Of a stretch of 42,763 nucleotides of DNA, positions 28,384 through 41,850 are shown one piece after another; within the stretch, counting starts at the first letter, position 1, and every line of letters begins with the position of its first letter. The notes under the pieces are model-generated. The model did not search any database and was not told the DNA's origin. It saw only the letters and a program-made list of their open reading frames with translations. Origin of the DNA: SAR86 cluster bacterium (GTDB lineage: Bacteria; Pseudomonadota; Gammaproteobacteria; Magnimaribacterales; TMED112); assembly GCA_004321845.1 (NCBI GenBank), contig SHBL01000003.1:1-42763 (forward strand), written 5' to 3'. Made by a program: the position numbers and the translations under genes.

Positions 28384-29544
28384 CTATAAATTATTTTCTT
28401 TGTACTCAACAATATCTTTGGGTATAACAATCTCTCCATCTCCTGATTTATCATTACCCCATGCTAATCTTGTAAATGTAATAACAGATGCCATTTCAAC
28501 TTCGTTAAGCTGCTCTGCAAATGATTGCATTTGGCTGCCTCTGATCCCTTCCATTAATATTTCAATTTGTTGTGCTTTGTCATTCATTACGACACCACTG
28601 CCTGCAAGAGCCGGATAAAACCCAGCTATACCAGCACCATTTGCCTGATGGCATGCAGCACATCTGGTTTCATATATCTCTTCACCTGTTGCCAGCAGCT
28701 CTTCAGAAGTCCAATCTTTCTCAGTTAGATAGGCAACCTGTTCTGCTAATTCTCTTTTTTCTTGCAACCATGCTTCATATTCTTCTTGTGTGACAGCCTT
28801 AACAACAATTGGCATGTATGCATGTCTTTCTCCGCAAAGCTCTGTACAGTTTCCTCTGTAAATACCAGGAACATTAACTTTAGTTTTAGCTACATTTATA
28901 AACCCTGGAATTGCATCTTGTTTAACAGCAAAATCACTCATATACCATGAGTGGATAACATCATTGCTTGTTATAAGAAAACGAACTGGTGTATCAACTG
29001 GTATGACTACTGGTTCATCAACCTCTAATAAATAATTTTCTGTTTTCTCAACTCTGTTGAATTCATATTGGTCTGGTGGGGTTGTTAGATTTGAAAAAAA
29101 GCTAAGCGGTGCGTTACCAACCTGCTCATCAAGATACTTGTATTGCCATTTCCATTGCCAGCCAACAACTTGAATATCTATACCGCCTTCCTCTGCTTCA
29201 TGTTCATAAATCTTTTTTAGAGTTATAGAGGCTGGGACAGCCATGGCAATTAAAATAAGTGTAGGAATAATAGTCCAAAGAATTTCAACCGTATGGTTTT
29301 CTGTAAACTTTGCTGGGGTCTTGTGATTTGATCTTCTGTATTTCCACATTGACCAAAAAAGCCCGCCAAAAACCACAATACCAATAACCACAACGACAAT
29401 AAAAATTGCCATATGTAAATCAAATACTTCCTTACTTATATCGGTTACGCCAACTGGCATATTTACATCTAACCAATCAGCTGACGTAAACAATGATACA
29501 GGGTAAAGAATAAGAGCCCAGAGCTTGTTCTTCATGTACGCCAT
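28384..29544 (-). CDS. coxB: Cytochrome c oxidase subunit II with C-terminal fused cytochrome c domain
   Basis: CuA site (GNCTELCGERHAYM), WQWKWQYKY, C-terminal CAACHQANGAGIAGFYPAL haem c motif. MKNKLWALILYP at 29535 is an alternative start. Confidence 0.96.
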   Translation of the reverse strand: MAYMKNKLWALILYPVSLFTSADWLDVNMPVGVTDISKEVFDLHMAIFIVVVVIGIVVFGGLFWSMWKYRRSNHKTPAKFTENHTVEILWTIIPTLILIAMAVPASITLKKIYEHEAEEGGIDIQVVGWQWKWQYKYLDEQVGNAPLSFFSNLTTPPDQYEFNRVEKTENYLLEVDEPVVIPVDTPVRFLITSNDVIHSWYMSDFAVKQDAIPGFINVAKTKVNVPGIYRGNCTELCGERHAYMPIVVKAVTQEEYEAWLQEKRELAEQVAYLTEKDWTSEELLATGEEIYETRCAACHQANGAGIAGFYPALAGSGVVMNDKAQQIEILMEGIRGSQMQSFAEQLNEVEMASVITFTRLAWGNDKSGDGEIVIPKDIVEYKENNL

Positions 29545-29601
29545 ATACTACTATAAATACTGTTAATGTCGAGTAATAAGTGACACTAATGTATTGTTTT
29601 T

Positions 29602-29787
29602 TTAATCGTTAATTATCTTTATAGATTCTATAATTTTTGCACCTTTTTTACCAAACTCTTCATCTTTCATTTTGAAGTAGTTGCATGTGATACATTTTAT
29701 TTCTGAATCATCATTTTTGAGCATTATAGAGTCCAGATCTCCACATGACGGACATACAGCTCCAGCTATAAATCTATAACCTTTCAT
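29602..29787 (-). CDS. Small zinc-ribbon-like metal-binding protein (DUF2387/YheV-like)
   Basis: RFIAGAVCPSCGDLDSIML ... IKCITCNYF: two CxxC pairs and the YheV-like RFIAGAxCPxC opening. Confidence 0.85.
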   Translation of the reverse strand: MKGYRFIAGAVCPSCGDLDSIMLKNDDSEIKCITCNYFKMKDEEFGKKGAKIIESIKIIND

Positions 29788-30535
29788 TTAGCTTGCTTTT
29801 AATTTCTTCAACTTCTGGTTTTTTATTGAACCAAAGCTTAAAACACTCAGATGCTTGCTCTACAAGCATACCGATACCGTTATAAAAGTTATTTTTACCA
29901 ACAATTGAAAGGTCAGAAAATAGCTTATTAGTTTGGTTTGAGTAATTAATATCATACAAAAGTGTGTTTTGAGAGAGGTTTAAGTGTTCAAAATGTTTAG
30001 TAGTGTTCAAATCTAAATTTTGTGCACATGATATGACTAGATCTAGGCTTTGACCATTATATTTTTTAAAGTTTGGGTTCTTTTTAATTGCTTCTTCTAT
30101 ATTTGCTTCTGTTCTGCTTGCTACAAAAAGATTTCTGGAAGTTTTAATGCTATTTAAGATTGATTTAGAGGCGCCGCCCAAACCATAAACCATTATATTC
30201 ATATTTGTATAGTCAATTTTTTTTGATTGTAGATCGTTTATGAAGCCGACACCATCTGTAGATGTCCGTTTTGTACCGTTGTCATAAATACAATTAATAG
30301 ACTCTGGTTCAGTAACAAGGTTTTGTGTAAAAATTTCTTTATATGGTTTTGTAATATTCAGTCCAAGACCTCCTTTAGCAAAAAAGTCTTCCACAAAATT
30401 TAGTGGGTCATCTTCTATGTCATAAATCTGATAATCAATTTTAATATCAAACTGTTTTGCAAACTCTTTGTGTATTTGAGGTGAAAGAGAGTAGCTTATT
30501 CCTTTCCCCATTACTCCCAATTTATACATTATCAA
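29774..30535 (-). CDS. aroE: Shikimate dehydrogenase
   Basis: GKGISYSLSPQIHKEFA, GLNITKPYKE (catalytic Lys), STDGVGF (catalytic Asp), VYGLGGASKSIL. Confidence 0.92.
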   Translation of the reverse strand: MIMYKLGVMGKGISYSLSPQIHKEFAKQFDIKIDYQIYDIEDDPLNFVEDFFAKGGLGLNITKPYKEIFTQNLVTEPESINCIYDNGTKRTSTDGVGFINDLQSKKIDYTNMNIMVYGLGGASKSILNSIKTSRNLFVASRTEANIEEAIKKNPNFKKYNGQSLDLVISCAQNLDLNTTKHFEHLNLSQNTLLYDINYSNQTNKLFSDLSIVGKNNFYNGIGMLVEQASECFKLWFNKKPEVEEIKSKLNERL

Positions 30536-31442
30536 TCCAATTTATAGGGTTTTTTAAAGCTTCATATAGCTTTTCTTGCTTGTCTGTAAGTTTTGAATCA
30601 AATTTGTAGTGCCACTCAACTGCATTTGGCAAAGACATTAAAATTGACTCAATTCTTCCTCCTGACTGGAGGCCAAAAAGTGTTCCTCTATCATAGACAA
30701 GATTAAATTCTACATATCTGCCTCTTCTAAATCTTTGAAATTTCGTATCCTCGTCGGAGTATTCTGTATTTTTATGTTTAGTAATAATTTTTTTATATGC
30801 TTCTGTAAACGCTATGGCTACTTGTTGAGAAAAATTTAAGCCTTCCGCAGTATTCTTAAAAGTTTGTTTTTCATAAAATATCCCTCCTATTCCTCTGTGT
30901 TCTTTTCTGTGGGGTAAGAAAAAATATTCATCACAATTCTTCTTAAATAATTCAAAATATTCTTTACCAAGCGTATCACAAGCATTTTTGGCTGATTGAT
31001 GCCAATCCCTGCAATCATCCTCATCTAAAACATAAGGTGTTAAATCAAATCCACCCCCAAACCACTCTTCGAACACCTCGTTATTTTTATAAGTGCAGAA
31101 ATATCTAATATTCAGATGTGATGTTGGGATATTAGGGTTTTTCGGGTGAAAAACTACCGATACTCCTGTAGCAAAATATGGCAAACCAGATGATTTATTT
31201 ATGCTGCCTACTGATGAAGCAGGGAGCTTCTCTCCTTTAATGTTAGAGAAATTTATGCCTGCTTTACCAAAAAATTCTCCATCATCAATAATTACAGAAT
31301 GTCCTGTGCCTAGGCCATGCTTCTCCCAATGATCATCAATAATGTTTTCTTCTTTCTCGTGTTGTTTAAATTCTGCGAGAATATTTTCATGTATACCTTT
31401 AAAAGCATTAGCGATTTGTTCTTGTCTATCTAATATATTCAT
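30522..31442 (-). CDS. hemF: Oxygen-dependent coproporphyrinogen III oxidase
   Basis: FFGKAGINFSNIKGEKLP, GVSVVFHPKNPNIPTSHLNIRYF, WFGGGFDLTPYV, RYVEFNLVYDRGTLFGLQSGGRIESILMSLP. Confidence 0.96.
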   Translation of the reverse strand: MNILDRQEQIANAFKGIHENILAEFKQHEKEENIIDDHWEKHGLGTGHSVIIDDGEFFGKAGINFSNIKGEKLPASSVGSINKSSGLPYFATGVSVVFHPKNPNIPTSHLNIRYFCTYKNNEVFEEWFGGGFDLTPYVLDEDDCRDWHQSAKNACDTLGKEYFELFKKNCDEYFFLPHRKEHRGIGGIFYEKQTFKNTAEGLNFSQQVAIAFTEAYKKIITKHKNTEYSDEDTKFQRFRRGRYVEFNLVYDRGTLFGLQSGGRIESILMSLPNAVEWHYKFDSKLTDKQEKLYEALKNPINWIDNV

Positions 31443-31944
31443 TCGTTTCTAGGTCTAATATTTTTGAGGGTTCTTTTTTTCCGCCCAGCGCCAAATCTAA
31501 AGCGCCATAAATTTTATCATCAAAAACAGCCTTTACCTCATTAATGTTTTTACACACTTCTTCTCCTGAGGTATTAGCAGAAGTAGAGATCAAGGGCTTT
31601 TCTATTAATTGTAAAAAGTTAAGTAAATTGCCGTGCTCTGGTATCCGGGCCGCTATCTTGCCATTTGAAGTTGGAATGATCATTGTCGTGAACGTGTTCG
31701 TGTGCTTCTTAATTATTTCTGTGTATTTAACTTCAATACTGAATCTTTGTAATAGTTCTTTTGAGGAGTGAAATAACAAGATATATTTTTTATCTGCTGG
31801 TCTTGATTTTATTTTATCTATGCCTTCGATTACATTTGGCAAATTTAGGCCACCCAACCCCCAGATACCCTCGGTGGGATATGCAATTATTCTTTTTTTA
31901 AGCACCCACTGAGCAGCAACTTCTATTTTATTTGTGGTTTTCAA
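31426..31944 (-). CDS. tsaC: Threonylcarbamoyl-AMP synthase (TsaC/YrdC)
   Basis: IAYPTEGIWGLG, RPADKKYILL, PLISTSANTSGEEV. Confidence 0.9.
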   Translation of the reverse strand: MKTTNKIEVAAQWVLKKRIIAYPTEGIWGLGGLNLPNVIEGIDKIKSRPADKKYILLFHSSKELLQRFSIEVKYTEIIKKHTNTFTTMIIPTSNGKIAARIPEHGNLLNFLQLIEKPLISTSANTSGEEVCKNINEVKAVFDDKIYGALDLALGGKKEPSKILDLETNEYIR

Positions 31945-32435
31945 TCTCTATCAAGATTTTGGTCTTTCTTAATGGTTTTCTCTCTAAGTTCTTTTTTGAA
32001 ATCAATCATTTTTTCTGCCATTGAGTTGTCTGCCACACCCAACATTTGAGCAGCAAAAATACCTGCATTTGTTGCTCCAGCTGTTCCAGCGGCAAAAGTT
32101 GCAACTGGTACACCTGCTGGCATTTGCAAGGTCGACAGAATTGCATCCAAACCATTTAAGCTGTGAGCAGTTGGAACGCCTAGCACAGGACTTGAAGAAT
32201 GAGCTGCTACTGCGCCAGCCAAATGAGCTGCCATTCCTGCAATAGCTATATAAGCTTTACAGCCCCTATCTTTTGAGGTCTTGAGATAATCTACTAATAT
32301 ATCTGGAGAACGGTGAGCAGAAATAACTTTTAACTCACAGGCTATATCAAAGCTTCTTAAAGATTTGATTGCTGCTTTACCGAGATCCACATCTGAATCG
32401 GAACCGAGAATTACAGAAACTTGTATATTGTCCAT
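31941..32435 (-). CDS. purE: N5-carboxyaminoimidazole ribonucleotide mutase (class I PurE)
   Basis: VILGSDSDVDLGKAAI, VISAHRSPD, IAGMAAHLAGAVAAHSSSPVLGVP, LQMPAGVPVATFA. Confidence 0.93.
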   Translation of the reverse strand: MDNIQVSVILGSDSDVDLGKAAIKSLRSFDIACELKVISAHRSPDILVDYLKTSKDRGCKAYIAIAGMAAHLAGAVAAHSSSPVLGVPTAHSLNGLDAILSTLQMPAGVPVATFAAGTAGATNAGIFAAQMLGVADNSMAEKMIDFKKELREKTIKKDQNLDRD

Positions 32436-32461
32436 ATATATAAAACTATAATAATTAATCT

Positions 32462-32974
32462 ATGAATAGGTTGAATATTTTAACATTTCCTGACCCAAGG
32501 TTAAGAAAAAAAGCATTAGCAATAACTAATTTTGATAGTGCCTTAGAAAAAAAGGCAAAAAATATGCTTTTCACTATGTATGAAGATAAGGGCATAGGTT
32601 TGGCTGCAACTCAAGTTGATATTCATGAAAGACTCATAGTTATAGACCTGTCAGAAGATAGGTCTGAACCAATATTTATTGTAAATCCTAGCTACAAAGT
32701 TCTTGATGATACTCCAGTAATATCAAAAGAAGGATGTTTGTCTATTCCAACATTTCAACAAGAGGTTCCAAGAGCTAAAGAAATAGAACTTAGTTACCAA
32801 AATCTTAAAGGCCAAGCTGAAAAGTTTGTAGCTGATGGTCTTATGAGCTATTGCATTCAACATGAAGTAGATCATCTTGATGGTAAGTTATTAGTTGATT
32901 ATGCATCATCTCTAAAAAGAGCGCGTATAAAAGAAAAGCTAATGAAGCTAAAGGATGGTAAAAACAAAAATTAG
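32462..32974 (+). CDS. def: Peptide deformylase
   Basis: GIGLAATQVDIHERLIVID, EGCLSIP, IQHEVDHLDGKLLVDY. Confidence 0.97.
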   Translation: MNRLNILTFPDPRLRKKALAITNFDSALEKKAKNMLFTMYEDKGIGLAATQVDIHERLIVIDLSEDRSEPIFIVNPSYKVLDDTPVISKEGCLSIPTFQQEVPRAKEIELSYQNLKGQAEKFVADGLMSYCIQHEVDHLDGKLLVDYASSLKRARIKEKLMKLKDGKNKN

Positions 32975-33893
32975 AATTGGTTTTGCTGGCACCCCAAAAA
33001 TTGCCTTTGATCATTTATCTAAACTTCTGTTATCAGACAAGTTTTCTGTTGAATTTATACTTACGCAACCAAATAAAGCTGCAGGTAGAGGTATGTCAGA
33101 AAATATATCTTTGTTCTCAGAGCTAGCTAAAACGATTCCGGTTTTTCAGTTTAGCGATCTAAGGTCTCAGGAAGCGCAAAAAGAGGTCGCCTCCTATAAG
33201 GTCGACCTTCTAGTTGTGGTGGCTTACGGCAAATTAATCCCGCAATGGCTTTTAGATCACCCAACTTATGGTTGTTTAAATGTCCATTTTTCTTTGCTGC
33301 CAAAATATAGAGGTGCTGCCCCGATGCAAAGAGCAATTCAAAATGGAGAAAAGCTTTCAGGCATCAGTTTTATGAAGCTTGAGCAAGGCCTAGATGAGGG
33401 GCCAGTATATAAAAAAATTGAAGCTAACATAGAAGGTAAAGATTTTTATGAGGTGGAGAATTTGTTGCTTCAAGAATCATTAAATGAAATCTCTAATACT
33501 GTAAATGATGTGTGTGCAGGAGCGGCCGCAGAAAATCAAAAACACTCTAATGCAACATATGCAGAAAAAATAGAAAAATTGGAGGGAAAGATTAATTGGA
33601 ATGACAGTTGTGAAAGTATAAAAAATAAATTTTTAGCGTTTGTTAACTGGCCTCAAACTTTTTTTATGGTTGGTGAGCAAGAGGTAAAGGCCATGGATCT
33701 TTTCATCCACTCAAAGGAAATAGGCAAAGCGGGTGAAGTGCAAAGTTTTGATAGAGATTCCTTGAAAGTTTTTTGTGCTGATGGCGTCATTTCAATTAAA
33801 AGTGTTAAGTTTCCTGGTAAAAAAGTTATAGGTTCTTTAGATTTCTTTAACTCAAAAAGAGATATAATTTCTAAAGGAGATTTATTGATTTGA
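32955..33893 (+). CDS. fmt: Methionyl-tRNA formyltransferase
   Basis: IGFAGTPKIAFDHL, NVHFSLLPKYRGAAPMQRAI, GISFMKLEQGLDEGPVY; follows def. Confidence 0.95.
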   Translation: MVKTKIRIGFAGTPKIAFDHLSKLLLSDKFSVEFILTQPNKAAGRGMSENISLFSELAKTIPVFQFSDLRSQEAQKEVASYKVDLLVVVAYGKLIPQWLLDHPTYGCLNVHFSLLPKYRGAAPMQRAIQNGEKLSGISFMKLEQGLDEGPVYKKIEANIEGKDFYEVENLLLQESLNEISNTVNDVCAGAAAENQKHSNATYAEKIEKLEGKINWNDSCESIKNKFLAFVNWPQTFFMVGEQEVKAMDLFIHSKEIGKAGEVQSFDRDSLKVFCADGVISIKSVKFPGKKVIGSLDFFNSKRDIISKGDLLI

Positions 33894-35230
33894 AAATAAT
33901 CATATTAGGGGGTGGTTCCATTGGTGGAAGTGTTGCTAAGGAGCTTTCCTCAGAAGAAAATGATGTTGTTGTTATAGATAATAACGATGAAAACCTTGAG
34001 CCAATACAGGGTGTTGAAGGCATCCAGACCATACATGGAAATGGCTCTTCTCCAAAAACCTTAGCCAAAGCAGGCTTAGATGAAAATAGCTTGTTGCTTT
34101 GTTTAACTGATTCAGAAGAAATTAACTTACTTGCTTCCTTAATAGGAAAACAAAAATTTAATGCTGGCAGAATAGTTTGTAGGCTCAAAAGTTCAGAATA
34201 CACAAAGATTGCTAAAGAAATAACTCCTTTTGTTGATTTTTTTATCAACCCAGAAGACCTTATAACAGATGAAATAAGAAGCCTTCTTCACCATCCTGGT
34301 GCTCTTGAAATACTAGATTTTGCTGAAGGGAAAATTAAGTTAGTAAGTGTATACGCCAAACAGTCTGGTATATTGGTTGGAAGACAAATCAAAGAACTAA
34401 AAGATGATCTTCCAGAATATGAGACTCGAATACCAGCCATATATAGGGGCGATGAATTAATAATTCCAACAGGCACCACTACCATTAACGAAGGTGATGA
34501 GGTTTATTTTATCGCCGATGAAAAACACATCGAAGATGTTACAAAAGAACTGCAGAAACTTGAAAGCCAATATAAAAATGTCTTTGTTGCGGGGGCAGGA
34601 AATATAGGAAAGTCGCTCGTAAGGAAAATTAATGATGATTTCAACACAAAACTTATAGATAAGAGCAAAGACAAGTGTGAGTTGGCGTCTGAAGAGCTCG
34701 ACAACGTGCTTGTATTAAATTCGGATGCAGCAGATAAAGAATTTTTATCTTCTGAGGGCATTTCTGAATGCGATGTTTTTGTGGCTGTAACGCAAGACGA
34801 CGAGTCCAATGTCTTGTGCTCTTTAATGTCAAAAAAGCTTGGTTCCAAAAAGACAATTACCATAATTAACAAAGAGGCTTATTTTGATTTAGTTGGTAAA
34901 AATGAACTGGACATAATTATTTCGCCTGTTCAGATTACCGTGTCGCATGTTTTAAAATTTATCAGAAAGGGTTCTGTTTCAAATGTGCACAAAGTAAAAA
35001 AAGGCATGGCAGAAGCAATTGAAATTGGTGTTGATGCTTCATCTGAAAAGCTAAAAGGCAAACTTATATCCGAGTTAGGCCTAGATGAGAATATCAACAT
35101 ACCCGCTATTAAAAGGGGTGAAGAGGTAATAATGGCTCATGGAAATACACAAATACATGACGACGATCACCTGATAGTTTTTTATAAAAATAAGGATGTA
35201 ATAGATTCCTTCTACGAAAAATTTAGATGA
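33890..35230 (+). CDS. trkA: Trk potassium uptake regulatory subunit TrkA (two RCK domains)
   Basis: IILGGGSIGGSVAKELSSEENDVVVID and second nucleotide-binding repeat VFVAGAGNIGKSLVRKI; TrkA-C domains. Confidence 0.95.
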   Translation: MKIIILGGGSIGGSVAKELSSEENDVVVIDNNDENLEPIQGVEGIQTIHGNGSSPKTLAKAGLDENSLLLCLTDSEEINLLASLIGKQKFNAGRIVCRLKSSEYTKIAKEITPFVDFFINPEDLITDEIRSLLHHPGALEILDFAEGKIKLVSVYAKQSGILVGRQIKELKDDLPEYETRIPAIYRGDELIIPTGTTTINEGDEVYFIADEKHIEDVTKELQKLESQYKNVFVAGAGNIGKSLVRKINDDFNTKLIDKSKDKCELASEELDNVLVLNSDAADKEFLSSEGISECDVFVAVTQDDESNVLCSLMSKKLGSKKTITIINKEAYFDLVGKNELDIIISPVQITVSHVLKFIRKGSVSNVHKVKKGMAEAIEIGVDASSEKLKGKLISELGLDENINIPAIKRGEEVIMAHGNTQIHDDDHLIVFYKNKDVIDSFYEKFR

Positions 35231-36663
35231 TTACAACACTTAAGCTATTAAGATTCTTAGGGCCAACGCTGATGTTTTTTGGAACTTTTGTAGTGCTTCC
35301 ACCACTTTTAATGAGTTATTTAGATAATGCTTTAGACAACAATATGTTGTGGGTTTATCTTTCATGTATAACTTACTCTTTAATAATTTTATTAACACTT
35401 AGAAGAAAGAAATTCTCATATACACCTAGAGACGGCTTCATAATCACTTTTTTTACATGGGTTTTAATCTCTGTATTGGCTTCTTTGCCCTTTTTAATCA
35501 ACAGCTTAACTTTTTATGATGCGCTGTTTGAAGCAGTTTCTGGTTTAACAACGACTGGCTCAACTGTAATCAAAGATCTTTCTTTATTACCAGATCACGT
35601 CTTGCTCTATAGGCAGCTTCTTCAATGGTCTGGTGGGGTTGGTTTGGTCATAGTTGTGCTTGCAATTATTCCGGCTGTTTCTGGGGGTATGAAAGTTCTC
35701 CAGGCAGAAACTTCTGGTTTTGCAGACAAAAGCTTTTCTCCAAGACTAAGAGAGACAGCACGGTCCTTGTTAAAGTTCTATGTTCTCATAACGCTTGCTT
35801 GTGTTTTTTCATACTGGCTTGCTGGTATGACATGGTTTGAAGCTTTTAGCCATTCTTTTAGCACAGTATCTATAGGTGGGTTTTCTATATATAACGAAAA
35901 TTTTGGGTATTTTAATAATCATGCAATTGAGCTTGTTGCTGTGGTCTTTATGTTGGTTTCAGCAACTAACTTTGGCTTACATTTTTTATCGTTTACAAAA
36001 AGAAGCTTTAGATACTATCTTGCAAATGATGAATTTAAATTCTTCTTGCTAATAGTTTTAGTCACTGTGATGGTCTCTTTTGCCACCCTTTATATAAAAG
36101 AAGGCTTTACCATTGAAAACGCTCTTAGATATGGTGTTTTCCAGACAATCTCTATTATTACTACCACGGGCTTTACTCTTGAGCCCTTAACTGCCATGGG
36201 AAATTCTGTTGGTTTTTTAATTTTTGTTGTTGCCTTTATTGGTGCATGTTCTGGATCAGTGGGTGGCGGCATGAAGATATGGCGTGTGCTGCTGATGTTA
36301 AAGGTTGGTTTTTCGAATATGACTAAGGTTATCCACCCAAGTGCAGTTAATAGTGTGAAGCTTAATGGTGAAAAAATTGTTTCTTCTCAGATAGAAGCAG
36401 TCTTTGCATTTATAGCGATATATATAACTTTTTTCTTGTTTTTTTTGTTTGTACTTGTGTTCCAAGATGTTGATTTTTATTCAGCTTTTTCTGGAACAGC
36501 CGCGGCAATCAATAATTTAGGGCCTGGTCTGGGTGAGTTATCAGAAAACTATTCTGGCTTGACTGATGTCGGAAAAATTACCCTGACGCTAGCTATGATA
36601 GTTGGAAGGCTTGAGTTGTTTGGTGTCTTGATATTAATGGTTCCTTCCTTTTGGAAGAATTAA
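35227..36663 (+). CDS. trkH: Trk potassium uptake channel subunit TrkH
   Basis: VSGLTTTGSTVI, LLQWSGGVGLVIVVLAIIPAVSGGMKVLQAE, STVSIGGF, ITTTGFT, GACSGSVGGGMKIWR, LNNLGPGLG-like pore segment. Confidence 0.95.
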   Translation: MITTLKLLRFLGPTLMFFGTFVVLPPLLMSYLDNALDNNMLWVYLSCITYSLIILLTLRRKKFSYTPRDGFIITFFTWVLISVLASLPFLINSLTFYDALFEAVSGLTTTGSTVIKDLSLLPDHVLLYRQLLQWSGGVGLVIVVLAIIPAVSGGMKVLQAETSGFADKSFSPRLRETARSLLKFYVLITLACVFSYWLAGMTWFEAFSHSFSTVSIGGFSIYNENFGYFNNHAIELVAVVFMLVSATNFGLHFLSFTKRSFRYYLANDEFKFFLLIVLVTVMVSFATLYIKEGFTIENALRYGVFQTISIITTTGFTLEPLTAMGNSVGFLIFVVAFIGACSGSVGGGMKIWRVLLMLKVGFSNMTKVIHPSAVNSVKLNGEKIVSSQIEAVFAFIAIYITFFLFFLFVLVFQDVDFYSAFSGTAAAINNLGPGLGELSENYSGLTDVGKITLTLAMIVGRLELFGVLILMVPSFWKN

Positions 36664-37475
36664 TATATATTAAAATTATCAGGTCTTAATTTTCTAAACT
36701 TCTTATATTCCCAACCATAAATTTCAGGTGCAGAATTAATTGCTTCTTCAAAATGTTCGTTCATTTGTTTTGTTGTTATGGGTTCATCTATTTTTTTTGA
36801 TATAAATTCGTATTTATTTTTTTTCCCCTTCGTTAAATAAACAAAATAAAGATCATGGGATTTTTTATGTGAAAGCTTTTCTATTAAATCTATGCAATAA
36901 CATTCTTTGTTAAAAAAATTCTCGTATACCCCTTTATCGTGCGGCACCAAGTCCGAAGCTATTAATAGGCTTTCATTTGCTAAAAAGCTCTTATATAGAT
37001 CTTTTACCCCTTTTGTTGTAGCTGGCAACATTTGTGCGCCCCCTCTCTCTCTTATTGATTTAAGTTTCTTTTCTAAGCGTACATTTTTTACAGGGGTGTA
37101 TAGAATATTTATTTGTGAGAGCAATTCAGACAATATAAAAACCAACATATCCACACACCCCATGTGTAGTGTGAAGAATAGCTTGGGCTTACCATCATCA
37201 AGATTTTTCTTATCTATATAGTTTGGGTCTAAGAGTTCTTTGTAGTTATTTTTTTTGCCCCAAATAAACGGAAACATTAATGACATTTCTATAGTTTCAC
37301 TAAAACTTTTATGAATAAGTTCGTTTTTATTACCAAAACAATGTTTTATGTTGCTTTTTGTTATTTCAAATTGCTGTGAGCCAGACATTATTAATAACTT
37401 TGTCAGAATAAAAGAAATAGCTCTCAATATTACTAGAGGTGTATGTGAAATTAATCCAAAAAGTATGCTTATCAT
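36660..37475 (-). CDS. LpxL/HtrB-like lysophospholipid/lipid A acyltransferase
   Basis: HMGCVD (HX4D catalytic motif), IRERGGAQMLPATTKGVKDLYKSFLANESLLIASD, YGWEYKKFRKLRP C-terminal signature. Confidence 0.85.
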   Translation of the reverse strand: MISILFGLISHTPLVILRAISFILTKLLIMSGSQQFEITKSNIKHCFGNKNELIHKSFSETIEMSLMFPFIWGKKNNYKELLDPNYIDKKNLDDGKPKLFFTLHMGCVDMLVFILSELLSQINILYTPVKNVRLEKKLKSIRERGGAQMLPATTKGVKDLYKSFLANESLLIASDLVPHDKGVYENFFNKECYCIDLIEKLSHKKSHDLYFVYLTKGKKNKYEFISKKIDEPITTKQMNEHFEEAINSAPEIYGWEYKKFRKLRPDNFNIY

Positions 37476-37521
37476 ATGTAAAGTAATAAAATAGCCTAAT
37501 TAACATACTATAGGAAAAATT

Positions 37522-41847
<4,326 letters not shown>

Positions 41848-41850
41848 TAT

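Noticed and set aside
33871-34872. Minus-strand ORFs (33871..34248, 34288..34485, 34504..34872, 34653..34856) in trkA
   Set aside because: Antisense to an intact, recognisable TrkA; Ser-rich low-information translations.
37145-37158. DnaA-box-like ATATCCACA in the LpxL-like gene
   Set aside because: Single imperfect match within coding sequence; no cluster, so no evidence for an origin here.
37476-37521. Glycine riboswitch or T-box upstream of glyRS
   Set aside because: The intergenic gap is only ~46 bp, too short, and shows no matching structure.
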